A DNA stretch of 64,000 bases from assembly GCA_949130485.1 (NCBI GenBank), contig OX422192.1:6859085-6923084 (forward strand), given 5' to 3'. This DNA is from Agelas oroides (taxonomy: Eukaryota > Porifera > Demospongiae > Agelasida > Agelasidae). A model generated the notes under the pieces. That model was not told where the DNA came from. It saw nothing but the letters and a program-made list of their open reading frames with translations, and ran no database searches. The position numbers and the translations under genes are program-made. Positions 1-11,010 of the stretch are shown one piece after another. Every line of letters starts with the position of its first letter. Positions within the stretch are counted from its first letter, which is position 1.

Positions 1-514
1 TTTAGAACCAAGTAGAACCATGGTAGTGTATAGTAGAATAAAGTAGAGTTAAGTGCAGCCATGGTAGAGTGATGTAGAGTGAAGTAGAGTCGAGTAGATC
101 CATGGTAGAGTATAGTAGAGACAAGTAGAGTCAGGAAGAGAGATGGTAGAATGTTGTAGAGCCACGTAGAGCCATGGTAGAATGGAATAGAGACATGGTA
201 GAGAGTAGTAGAGTCATGTAGAGTCAAGTGCAGCCATTCTAGAATGGAGTAGAGCCATGGTAGAGTGTAGTAGACCCAAGTAGACCCAGGTAGAGCCCCA
301 TGGTAGAGTGTAGTAGAGTAAAGTAGAGCTAAGTGGAGCCATGGTAGAGCGAAGTAGAGTGAAGTAGAGTCGAGTAGAGCCATGGTAGAGTATAGTAGAG
401 TCAAGTAGAGTCAAGAAGAGACGTGGTAGAGTGTAGTGGTGTCACGTAGATCCGTTGTAGAATGGAAGAGAGACATGGTAGAGAGTAGTATAGTCATGTA
501 GAGCCAAGTAGAGC
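1..514 (+). repeat. Left-edge segments, partly duplicated at 3,274 onward
   Basis: The window opens inside the array. Landmarks such as the word GTTGTAGAGCCACG and the AGGAAGAGAGATGG junction recur with a constant separation of 3,273 bp, so roughly 1-230 matches 3,274-3,500. Beyond that the two copies diverge: the downstream copy has lost units and carries a 3-bp insertion near 3,561-3,570. A single perfect 14-bp palindrome lies at 234-247. Confidence 0.7.
234..247. other. Perfect 14-bp palindrome CCATTCTAGAATGG
   Basis: The usual pair of words reads CCATGGTAGAATGG; here two changed bases (GG to TC) make a perfect palindrome. It contains TTCTAGAA, which fits the TTCnnGAA core of a heat-shock element. 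I saw it only once in the window, so a regulatory role is not supported. Confidence 0.6.
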
Positions 515-1340
515 CATGGTAGTATGTAGTAGAGTAAAGTAGAGGTGAGTGGAGCCATGGTAGAGTGAAGTAGAGTGAAGTAGAGTGAAGTAAAGTCGAG
601 TACAGCCATGGTAGGGTATAGTAGAGTCAAGAAGAGTGAAGTAGAGACTTGGTAGAATGTAGTAGAGTAACGTAGATCCGTGGTAGAATGGAATAGACAT
701 ATGGTAGAGTGTAGTAGAGTCATGTAGAATCAAGTGCAGCCATGGTAGAATGGAGTAGAGCCATCGTAGAGTGTAGTAGACCCAAGTCGAACCAAGTAGA
801 GCCATGGTAGAGTATAGTAGAGACATGTTGAGCCAAGTAGAGCCATGGTAGAATGGAGTAGAGGAAAGTAAAGCTACGTGGAACCATGGTAGAGAGAAGT
901 AGAGTGAAGTAGAGTGAAGTAGAGTGAAGTAGAGCAAAGTAGAGGCATGGTAGACTGTAGTAGAGTCACGTAGAGTGATGGTAGAATGGAATAGAGACAT
1001 GGTAGAGAGTAGTAGAGTCATGTAGAGTCAAGCGTAGCCATGGTAGAATTGAGTATAGAGCCATGGTAGAGTGTAATAGACCCAAGTAGAGCCCCATAGT
1101 AGAGTGTAGTAGAATAAAGTAGAGCTAAGTGGAGCCATGGTAGAGCGTAGTAGAGCCAAGTAGAGCCAAGTTGAGCCATGGTAGAGTATTGTAGAGTCAA
1201 GTAGAGTCAAGAAGAGACATGGTAGAATGTAGTAGAGTTACGCAGAGCCATGTTAGAAAGGAATAGAGACATGGTAGAGAGTAGTAGAGTCATGTAGGGT
1301 CAAGTGAAGCCATGGTAGAATGGAGTAGAGCCATGGTAGT
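515..1340 (+). repeat. Left copy of an 825-bp duplication (partner 6,562-7,387)
   Basis: Many landmarks in this stretch recur at a constant offset of 6,047 bp. Examples are the CAAGCGTAGCC junction near 1,030, the 13-bp word GTAGAGCCCCATA near 1,095 and GTAGAGTTACGCAGAGCC near 1,235. The match fades at both ends into different segment types, which is what an in-register exchange between dissimilar segments would leave. Differences are scattered substitutions, so this is an older or less homogenised duplication than those in the right half. Confidence 0.75.
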
Positions 1341-4300
1341 GTGTACTATACCCAAGTAAAACCAAGTAGAGTCATGGTAGAATGTAGTAGAGTAAAGTAG
1401 AGCTAAGTGGAGCAATGGTAGAGCAAAGTGGAGTGAAGTAGAGTCGAGTAGAGCCATGGTAGAGTAAAGTAGAGTCAAGTAGAGTCAAGAAGAGATATGG
1501 TAGAATGTAGTAGAGTCACGTAGAGCTATGGTCGAATGGAATAGAGACATGGTAGAGAGTAGTAGAGTATAGTAGACCCAAGTAGACCCAAGTAGAGCCA
1601 TGGTAGAGTGTAGTAGAGTAAAGTACAGTTAAGTGGAGCCATGGTAGAGTGAAGTAGAGTGAAGTAGAGCCAAGTAGAGACATGGTAGATTGTAGTAGAG
1701 ACACATAGAGCAACGGAAGAATGGAATAGAGACATGGTAGATAGTAGTGGAGTCATGTAGAGTCAAATGTAGCCATGGTAGAATGGAGGAGAGCCATGAT
1801 AAACTGTTGTAGACCCAAGTTGAACCAAGTAGAGCCATGGTAGAGTGTAGTAAAGTAGATTTAAGTGGAGCCATGATAGAGTGAAATACAGTGAAGTAGA
1901 GTCGAGTAATGCCATGGTAGAGTATAGTAGAGTCAAGCAGAATCAAGAAGAGACATGGTTGAGTGTAGTAGAGTAAAGTAGAGTTAAGTGGAGCCATTGT
2001 AGAATGAAGTAGAGTGAAGTAGAGTCCAGTAGAGCCATTGTAGAGTATAGTAAAGTCAAGCAGAGTCAACAAGAGACATCGTAGAATGTAGTAGAGTCAC
2101 GTAGAGCCGTGCAAGAATGGAATTCAGACATGGTAGAGAGTAGTAGACCCAAGTGGAACAAAGTAGAGCCATAGTAGACTGTAGTAGAGTATAGTGGAGC
2201 CATGGTAGAGTGAAGTAGAGTGAAGTAGAGTGAAGTAGAGTGAAGTAGAGTCAAGAAGAGACATGGTAGAATGTAGTAGAGTCACGTAGATCCGTGGTAG
2301 AATGGAATAGAGACATGGTAGAGAGTAGTAGAGTGATGTAGATTCAAGTGTAGCCAGGGTAGAGTGTAGTAGAGTAAAGTAGAGTTGAGTGGAGCTTTGG
2401 TTGAGTGAAGTAGAGTGAAGTAGAGTCCAGTAGAGCCATGGTAGAGTATAGTAGAGTAACGTAGAGTCAACAAGAGACATTGTACAATGTAGTAGAGTCA
2501 CGTAGAGCCGTAGTAGAATGGAATAGAGACATGGTAGAGAGCAGTCGAGTCATGTAGAGTCAAGTGTAGCCACGGTAGATTGGAGTAGAGCCATGGTAGA
2601 TTGTAGTAGACCCAAGTAGAACCAAGTATAGCCATGGTAGAGTGTAGTAGAGTAAAGTAGAGAAAAGTGGAGCCATGGTAGAGTGAAGTAGAGTCGAGTA
2701 GAGCCATGGTAATGTATAGTAGAGTCAAGTAGAATCAAGAAGAAACATGGTAGAATGTAGTAGAGTCACGTATATCCATGGTAGAATGGAAGAGTGACAT
2801 GGTAGAGAGTAGTTGAGTCATGTAGAGCCAAGTAGAGCAATGGTAGAGTGTAGAAGAGTAAAGAAGAGTTAAGTGGAGCCATGGTAGAGTGAAGTAGAGT
2901 GAAGTAGAGTCGAGTGGAGCCATGGTAGAGTATAGTAGAGTCAAGTAGAGTCAAGAAGAGACATGGCAGAATGTAGTAGAGTCACGTAGATCCGTGGTAG
3001 AATGGAAGAGAGACATGGCAGAGAGTAGTTGAGTCATGTAGAGCCAAGTAAAGCCACGGTAGAGTGTAGTAGAGTAAAGTAAAGCTAAGTGGAACCACGG
3101 TACAGTGAAGTAGAGTGAAGTAGAGCCAAGTAGAGACATGGTAGAATGTAGTAGAGTCACGTAGAGCCATGGTGCAATGGAATAGAGACATGGTAGGGAG
3201 TAGTAGAGTCATGTAGAGTCAAGTGTAGCCATGGTAGAATGGGGTGGAGCCATGGTAGTGCGTTTTAAACTCATGTAGAACCAAGTAGAACCATGGTAGT
3301 GTATAGTAGAATAAAGTAGAGTTTAGTGCAGCCATGGTAGAGTGATGTAGAGTGAAGTAGAGTCGAGTAGATCCATGGTAGAGTATAGTAGAGACAAGTA
3401 GAGTCAGGAAGAGAGATGGTAGAATGTTGTAGAGCCACGTAGAGCCATGGTAGAATGGAATAGAGACATGGTAGAGAATAGTAGAGTCATGTAGAGTCAA
3501 GTGTAGCCATGGTAGAATGGAGTAGAGGCATTGTAGAGTGTAGTAGAGTAAAGTAGAGCTAATTAGTGGAGCCATGGTAGAGTCAAGTAGAGTGAAGTAG
3601 AGTCGAGTAGAGCCACGGTAGAGTATAGTAGAGTCAAGTAGAGTCAAGAAGAGACATGGTACAATGTAGTAGAGTCACGTAGATCCGTGGTAGAATGGAA
3701 GAGAGACATGGTAGAGAATAGTAGAGTCATGTATAGCAAAGCAGAGCCATGGTAGATTGTAGTAGAGTAAAGTGGAACCATGGTAGAGTGAAGTAGAGTG
3801 AAGTAGAGCCAAGTAGAGACATGGTAGACTGTAGTAGAGTCACGTAGAGTGATGGCAGAATGGAATAGAGACATGGTAGAGAGTAGTAGAGTCATGTAGA
3901 GTCAAGTGTAGCAATTGTAGAATGGAGTATAGAGCCAAGGTAGTGTGTAGTATACCCAAGTAAAACCAAGTAGAGTCATGGTAGAATGTAGTAGAGTAAA
4001 GTAGAGCTAAGTGGAGCAATGGTAGAGTGAAGTAGAGTGAAGTAGAGTCGAGTAGAGCCATGGTAGAGTATAGTAGAGTCAAGTAGAGTGAAGAAGAGAC
4101 ATCGTAGAATGTAGTACAGTCACATGGTAGAATGGAAGAGAGACATGGTAGAGACTAGTAGAGTCATGTAGAGCCAAGTAGAGCCATGGTAGAGTGTAGT
4201 ACAGTAAAGTAGAGTTAAGTGGAGCCATGGTAGAGTGAAGTAGAGTGAAGTAGAGTCGAGTACAGCCATGGTAGAATATCGTAGAGTCAAGTAGAGTCAA

Positions 4301-6561
4301 GAAGAGATATGGTAGAATGTAGTAGTGTCACATAGAGCCATGGTAGAATGGAATAGAGACATGGTAGAGAGTAGTAGAGTATACTAGACCCAAGTAGACC
4401 CAAGTAGAGCCATGGTAGAGTGTAGTAGAGTAAAGTAGAGCTAAGTGGAATCACGTTACAGTGAAGTAGAGTGAAGTAGAGTCGAGTAGAGCCATGGTAT
4501 AGTATAGAGGAGTCAAGTAGAGTCAAGAAAAGACATGGTAGATTGTAGTAGGTCACGTAGATCCGTGGTAGAATGGAAGAGAGACATGGTAGAGATTAGT
4601 AGAGTCATTTAGAGCCAAGTGGAGCCATGGTAGAGTGTAGTAGAGTAAATTAGAGTAAAGTGGAGCCACGGTAGAAAGAAGTAGAGTCGAGTAGAGCCAT
4701 GGTAGAGTACAGTAGAGTCAAGAAGAGACATAGTAGAATGTAGTAGAGTGACGTAGAGCCATGGTAGAATGGAATAGAGACATGGTAGAGAGTAGTAGAG
4801 TATAGTAGACCCAAGTAGACCCAAGTATAGAGTGTAGCAGAGTAAAGTACAGTTAAGTGGAGACATGGTAGAGTGAAGTAGAGTCAAGTAGAGACATGGT
4901 AGAATGTAGTAGAGACACATAGAGCAATGGAAGAATGGAATAGAGACATGGTAGAGAGTAGTGGAGTCATGTAGAGTCAAGTGTAGCCATGGTAGAATGG
5001 AGGAGAGCCATGGTAAACTGTTGTAGAACTAAGTTGAACCAAGTAGAGCCATGGTAGAGTGTAGTAGAGTAAAGTAGAGTTAAGTGTACCCATGGTAGAG
5101 TGAAGTAGATTGAAGTAAGGTCGAGTAGAGCGATGGTAGAGTATAGTAGAATCAACTAGAGACAAGAAGAGGCATGGTAGAATGTTGTAGAGTCACGTAG
5201 AGCCTTGGTAGAATGGAATACAGACATGGTTGAGAGTAGTAGAGTCATTTAGGGTCAAGTGTAGCCATGGTAGAATGGAGTAGAGCCATCGTAGAGTCTA
5301 GTAGACCCAAGTAGAACCTAGTAGAGCCATGGTAGAGTATAGTAGAGTCAAGTAGAGTCAAGAAGAGACATGGTAGAATGTAGTAGAGTGACGTAGAGCC
5401 ATGCTAGAATGGAAGAGTGACATGGTAGAGAGTAGTAGAGTATAGTAGACCCAAGTAGACCCAAGTAGAGTCATAGAGTGTAGTAGACTAAAGTACAGTT
5501 AAGTGGAGACATGGTGCACTGAAGTAGAGTGAAGTAGAGCCAAGTAGAGACATGGTAGAATGGAGTAGAGACACGTACAGCAATGGTAGAATGGAATAGA
5601 GACATGGTAGAGAATGGTAGAGTCATGTAGAGTGAAGTGTAGCCATGGTAGAATGGAGGAGAGCCATGGTAGAGTGTTGAAGACCCATGTTGAACCAAGT
5701 AGAGCCATGGTAGAGTGTAGTAGAGTAAAGTAGAGTTAAGTGTAGCCATGATAGAGTGAAGTAGATTGAAGTAGAGTCGAGTAGAGCCATGGTAGAGTAT
5801 AGTAGAGTCAAGTAGAGTCAAGAAGAGACATGGTAGAGTGTAGTGGTGTCACGTAGATCCGTTGTAGAATGGAAGAAAGTCATGGTAGAGAGTAGTATAG
5901 TCATGTAGAGCCAAGTAGAGCCATGGTAGTATGTAGTAGAGTAAAGTAGAGGTGAGTGGAGCCATGATAGAGTGAAGTAGAGTGAAGTAAATTCGAGTAC
6001 AGCCATGGTAGGGTACAGTAGAGTCAAGAAGAGTCAAGTAGAGACTTGGTGGAATGTAGTAGAGTAAAGTACAGCCATGGCAGAATGGAATAGAGACATG
6101 GTAGAGAGAAGTAGAGTCATGTAAAGTCAAGTGCAGCCATGGTAGAATGGAGTAGAGTAAAGTAGAGTTACGTATAGAGCCATGGTAGAGAGAGTTTGAG
6201 TGAAATAGAATCGAGTTGAGCCATGGTAGAGTATAGTAGAGTCAAGTAGAGTCAAGAAGAGACATGGTAGAATGTAGTAGAGTCACGTATATCCGTTGTA
6301 GAATGGAAGAGTGACATGCAAGGGAGTAGTTGAGTCATGTAGAGCCAAGTAGAGCAATGGTAGAGTGTAGTAGAGTAAAGTAGAGTTAAGTGTAGCCATG
6401 GCAGAGTGAAGAAGAGTGAAGTAGAGTCGAGTAGAGCCATGGTAGAGTATAGTAGAGTCAAGTAGAGTCAAGAAGAGACATGGTAGAGTGTAGTAGAATC
6501 ACGTAGATCCGTGCTGGAATGAAAGAGAGACATGGTAAAGAGTAGTAGAGTCATGTAGAGT
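1341..6561 (+). repeat. Diverse left-hand segments, poorly homogenised
   Basis: This 5.2-kb stretch is array sequence without a long high-identity duplicate inside the window. Short stretches match segments that are amplified elsewhere: 2.73-2.96 kb matches 6.25-6.47 kb (offset 3,517), 3.84-4.30 kb matches 11.20-11.67 kb (offset 7,367), and 5.4-5.83 kb matches 9.13-9.56 kb (offset 3,736). The segment at 4.6-5.0 kb carries the shortened junction GTATAGAGTGTAG that recurs in the B and A blocks to the right. It reads as single or early versions of segment types that were later multiplied. An irregular A/T-rich tract lies at 3,261-3,275. Confidence 0.75.
3261..3275 (+). other. Irregular A/T-rich tract breaking the repeat phase
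   Basis: The run CGTTTTAAACTCATG does not fit any repeat word and contains the palindrome TTTAAA (with flanks, GTTTTAAAC). It lies at the start of the 3,273-bp-spaced duplicate of the window's first bases. It is the clearest non-canonical sequence I found in the window; it may be a decayed word or a rearrangement scar. Confidence 0.7.
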
Positions 6562-7387
6562 CAAGTGCAGCCATGGTAGTATGTAGTAGAGTAAAGTAGA
6601 GGTGAGTGGAGCCATGGTAGAGTGAAGTAGAGTGAAGTAAAGTCGAGTACAGCCATGGTAGGGTATAGTAGAGTCAAGAAGAGTGAAGTAGAGACTTGGT
6701 AGAATGTAGTAGAGTAACGTAGATCCGTGGTAGAATGGAATAGACATATGGTAGAGTGTAGTAGAGTCATGTAGAATCAAGTGCAGCCATGGTAGAATGG
6801 AGTAGAGCCATCGTAGAGTGTAGTAGACCCAAGTCGAACCAAGTAGAGCCATGGTAGAGTATAGTAGAGACATGTAGAGCCAAGTAGAGCCATGGTAGAA
6901 TGGAGTAGAGGAAAGTAAAGCTACGTGGAACCATGATAGAGAGAAGTAGAGTGAAGTAGAGTGAAGTAGAGTGAAGTAGAGCAAAGTAGAGACATGGTAG
7001 ACTGTAGTAGAGTCACGTAGAGTGATGGTAGAATGGAATAGAGACATGGTAGAGAGTAGTAGAGTCATGTAGAGTCAAGCGTAGCCATGGTAGAATTGAG
7101 TATAGAGCCATGGTAGAGTGTAATAGACCCAAGTAGAGCCCCATAGTAGAGTGTAGTAGAGTAAAGTAGAGCTAAGTGGAGCCATGGTGGAGCGTAGTAG
7201 AGCCAAGTAGAGCCAAGTTGAGCCATGGTAGAGTATTGTAGAGTCAAGTAGAGTCAAGAAGAGACATGGTAGAATGTAGTAGAGTTACGCAGAGCCATGG
7301 TAGAAAGGAATAGAGACATGGTAGAGAGTAGTAGAGTCATGTAGGGTCAAGTGAAGCCATGGTAGAATGGAGTAGAGCCATGGTACA
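6562..7387 (+). repeat. Right copy of the 825-bp duplication (partner 515-1,340)
   Basis: The stretch is collinear with 515-1,340 at offset 6,047. Small differences include one extra or changed unit where the left copy reads ATGTTGAGCC and this copy ATGTAGAGCC, and a base change in the GGTGGAGCG word near 7,190. After about 7,387 the two copies continue into different segment types. Confidence 0.75.
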
Positions 7388-9604
7388 GTGTAGTAGACCC
7401 AAGTAGACCTAAGTAGAGCTCCATGGTAGAGTGTAGTAGAGTAAAGTAGAGCTAAGTGGAGCTATGGTAGATTGAAGTAGAGTCGAGTAGTGCCATGGTA
7501 GAGTAGAGTAGAGTCAAGTAGAGTCAAGAAGAGCAATGGTAGAATGTAGTAGAGTCACGTAGATCCGTGGTAGAATAGAAGAGAGACATGGTAGAGAGTA
7601 GTAGAGTCATATAGAGCCAAGTAGAGACATGGTAGAGTGTAGTAGAGTAAAGTAGATTTAAGTGGAGCCATGACAGAGTGAAATAGATTAAAGTAGAGTC
7701 GAGTAGAGCCATTGTAGAGTATAGTAGAGTCATGTAGAGTCAAGAAGAGACATGGTAGAATGTAGTAGACTCACGTAGAGCCATGGTAGAATGGAATAGA
7801 GACATGGTAGAGAGTAGTAGAGTATAGTAGACCCAAGTAGACCCAAGTAGAGTCATAGAGTGTAGTAGAGTAAAGTACAGTTAAGTGGAGACATGGTAGA
7901 GTGAAGTTGAGCCAAGTAGAGACATGGTAGAATGTAGTAGAGACATGTAGAGCAATGGTAGAATTGAATAGAGACACGGTAGAGAGTAGTAGAGTCATGT
8001 AGAGTCAAGTGCTGCCATGGTAGAATGGAGTAGAGCCATGGTAGAGTGTAGTAGAGCCAAGTAGACCCAGGTAGAGCCCCATGATAGAGTGTAGTAGAGT
8101 AAAGTAGAGCTAAGTGGAGCCATGGTACAGCCAAGTAGAGTGAAGTAGAGTCGAGTAGAGCCATGATAGAGTATAGTAGAGTCAAGTACAGTCAAGAAGA
8201 GACATGGTAGAGTGTAGTGGTGTCACGTAGATCCGTTGTAGAATGGAAGAGAGACATGGTAGAGAGTAGTATAGTCATGTAGAGCCAAGTAGAGCCATGG
8301 TAGTATGTAGTAGAGTAAAGTACAGGTGAGTGGAGCCATGGTAGAGTGAAGTAGAGTGAAGTAAAGTCGTGTACAGCCATGGTAGGGTATAGTAGAGTCA
8401 ACAAGGGTCAAGTAGAGACTTGGTGGAATGTAGTAGAGTCACGTAGATCCGTGGTAGAATGAAAGAGAGACATGGTAGAGAGTAGTAGAGTCATGTAGAG
8501 TCAAGTACAGCCATGGTACAATGGAGTAGAGCCGTGGTAGAGTGTAGTAGACCCAAGTAGACCAAGGTAGAGCCCCATGGTAGAGTGTAGTAGAGTAAAG
8601 TAGAGCTAAGTGGAGCCATGGTAGAGCGAAGTAGAGTGAAGTAGAGTGAAGTAGAGCCATGGTAGAGTATAGTAGAGTCAAGTAGAGTCAAGAAGAGACA
8701 TGGTAGAGTGTAGTGGTGTGAGGTTGATCCGTTGTAGAATGGAAGAGAGACATGGTAGAGAGTAGTATAGTCATGTAGAGCCAAGTAGAGCCATGGTAGT
8801 ATGTAGTAGAGTAAAGTAGAGGTGAGTGGAGCCATGGTAGAGTGAAGTAGAGTGAAGTAAAGTCGAGTACAGCCATGGTAGGGTATAGTAGAGTCAAGAA
8901 GAGTCAAGTAGAGACTTGGTAGAATGTAGTAGAGTAACGTAGATCCGTGGTAGAATGGAATAGAGATATGGTAGAGTGTAGTAGAGTCATGTAGAATCAA
9001 GTGTAGCCATGGTAGAATGGAGTAGAGCCATCGTAGAGTCTAGTAGACCCAAGCAGAACCAAGTAGAGCCATGGTAGAGTATAGTAGAGTCATGTAGAGT
9101 CAAGAAGAGACATGGTAGAATGTAGTAGACTCACGTAGAGCCATGGTAGAATGGAATAGAGACATGGTAGAGAGTAGTAGAGTATAGTAGACCCAAGTAG
9201 ACCCAAGTAGAGTCATAGAGTGTAGTAGAGTAAAGTACAGTTAAGTGGAGACATGGTAGAGTGAAGTAGAGCCAAATAGAGACATGGTAGAATGTACGTA
9301 GTAGAGACACGTAGAGCAATGGTAGAATTGAATAGAGACATGGTAGAGAGTAGTAGAGTCATGTAGAGTCAAGTGTAGCCATGGTAGAATGGAGGAGAGC
9401 CATGGTAGAGTGTTGAAGACCCATGTTGAACCAAGTTGAGGCATGGTAGAGTGTAGTAGAGTAAAGTAGAGTTAAGTGTAGCCATGATATAGTGAAGTAG
9501 ATTGAAGTAGAGTCGAGTAGAGCCATGGTAGAGTATAGTAGAGGCAAGTAGAGTCAAGAAGAGAAATGGTAGAATGTAGTAGAGTCACGTAGATCCGTGC
9601 TAGA
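7388..9604 (+). repeat. Array segments between the left part and the 702-bp dimer
   Basis: Array sequence throughout. The part at about 7.95-8.41 kb is a near copy of 9.80-10.26 kb (offset 1,848) and so is a third, detached relative of the 702-bp repeat. 8.44-8.68 kb matches 11.70-11.94 kb (offset 3,256). 9.13-9.56 kb is closely matched at 37.4-37.8 kb (offset about 28,253). A 4-bp out-of-phase insertion lies at 9,296-9,299. Confidence 0.78.
9296..9299 (+). other. 4-bp insertion in a repeat word
   Basis: GAATGTA-CGTA-GTAGAGACACG is read here, while relatives such as the one near 37,545 lack the CGTA. The insertion shifts all following words by four bases relative to the collinear copy and looks like a short duplication with one change. 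Confidence 0.75.
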
Positions 9605-10306
9605 ATGGAAGAGAGACATGGTAGAGAGTAGTAGAGTCATGTAGAGCCTAGTAGAGCCATGGTAGAGTGTAGTAGAGTAAGGTGGAGCCTTGGTAGAGTG
9701 AAGTAGAGTGAAGTAGAGTCGAGTAGAGCCATGGTAGAGTGTACTAGAGTCAAGTAGAGTCAAGAAGAGACATGGTAGAATGTAGTAGAGTCACGTAGAG
9801 CCATGGTAGAATGGAATAGAGACATGGTAGAGAGTAGTAAAGTCATGTAGAGTCAAGTGCTGCCATGGCAGAATGGAGTAGAGCCATGGTAGAGTGTAGT
9901 AGAGCAAAGTAGACCCAGGTAGAGCCCCATGATAGAGTGTAGTAGAGTAAAGTAGAGCTAAGTGGAGCCATGGTACAGCCAAGTAGAGTGAAGTAGAGTC
10001 GAGTAGAGCCATGATAGAGTATAGTAGAGTCAAGTACAGTCAAGAAGAGACGTGGTAGAGTGTAGTGGTGTCACGTAGATCCGTTGTAGAATGGAAGAGA
10101 GACATGGTAGAGAGTAGTATAGTCATGTAGAGCCAAGTAGAGCCATGGTAGTATGTAGTAGAGTAAAGTACAGGTGAGTGGAGCCATGGTAGAGTGAAGT
10201 AGAGTGAAGTAAAGTCGTGTACAGCCATGGTAGGGTATAGTAGAGTCAACAAGGGTCAAGTAGAGACTTGGTGGAATGTAGTAGAGTAACGTACAGCCAT
10301 GGCAGA
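9605..10306 (+). repeat. 702-bp tandem repeat, copy 1
   Basis: Landmarks in this block recur exactly 702 bp downstream. The unit is three segments of about 216, 237 and 249 bp. Diagnostic features are the GTGGAGCCTTGG word, the GTACTAGAG change, the GTGCTGCC word and the class marker GTAGGGTATAG. The block and its neighbours also match 17.91-18.6 kb (offset 8,302) and part of 37.8-38.5 kb, where only one copy is present. Confidence 0.88.
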
Positions 10307-10517
10307 ATGGAAGAGAGACATGGTAGAGAGTAGTAGAGTCATGTAGAGCCAAGTAGAGCCATGGTAGAGTGTAGTAGAGTAAGGTGGAGCCTTGGTAGAG
10401 TGAAGTAGAGTGAAGTAGAGTCGAGTAGAGCCATGGTAGAGTGTACTAGAGTCAAGTAGAGTCAAGAAGAGACATGGTAGAATGTAGTAGAGTCACGTAG
10501 AGCCATGGTAGAATGGA
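10302..10517 (+). repeat. Representative 216-bp segment, parsed into 21 words
   Basis: I parsed this segment by hand as an example of the array's grammar. It runs from a word GCAGAATGGA to the next GTAGAATGGA and divides without remainder into 15 words of 10 bp and 6 of 11 bp (216 bp, mean 10.29 bp). The six 11-bp words end in CATG (five) or CTTG (one). Each is followed by a word with purine-rich positions 6-8, such as GTAGAGTGTA, GTAGAGTGAA, GTAGAGAGTA or GTAGAATGTA. The GAAGAGACATG word sits near the end and is the most useful landmark for segment boundaries across the window. Neighbouring segments in the same 702-bp repeat are about 237 and 249 bp long. Confidence 0.88.
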
Positions 10518-11010
10518 ATAGAGACATGGTAGAGAGTAGTAAAGTCATGTAGAGTCAAGTGCTGCCATGGTAGAATGGAGTAGAGCCATGGTAGAGTGTA
10601 GTAGAGCCAAGTAGACCCAGGTAGAGCCCCATGATAGAGTGTAGTAGAGTAAAGTAGAGCTAAGTGGAGCCATGGTACAGCCAAGTAGAGTGAAGTAGAG
10701 TCGAGTAGAGCCATGATAGAGTATAGTAGAGTCAAGTACAGTCAAGAAGAGACATGGTAGAGTGTAGTTGTGTCACGTAGATCCGTTGTAGAATGGAAGA
10801 GAGACATGGTAGAGAGTAGTATAGTCATGTAGAGCCAAGTAGAGCCATGGTAGTATGTAGTAGAGTAAAGTACAGGTGAGTGGAGCCATGGTAGAGTGAA
10901 GTAGAGTGAAGTAAAGTCGTGTACAGCCATGGTAGGGTATAGTAGAGTCAACAAGGGTCAAGTAGAGACTTGGTGGAATGTAGTAGAGTAACGTACAGCC
11001 ATGGCAGAAT
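10307..11010 (+). repeat. 702-bp tandem repeat, copy 2
   Basis: Second copy of the 702-bp unit in direct tandem. The few changes I noticed include a GTAGTTGTGTCAC in place of GTAGTGGTGTCAC near 10,767. Past about 11,010 the sequence leaves the repeat and continues as the segments seen at 18.65 kb and 38.6 kb. The later copies of this region hold one unit, so the doubling was either local to this place or was lost in the others. Confidence 0.88.
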
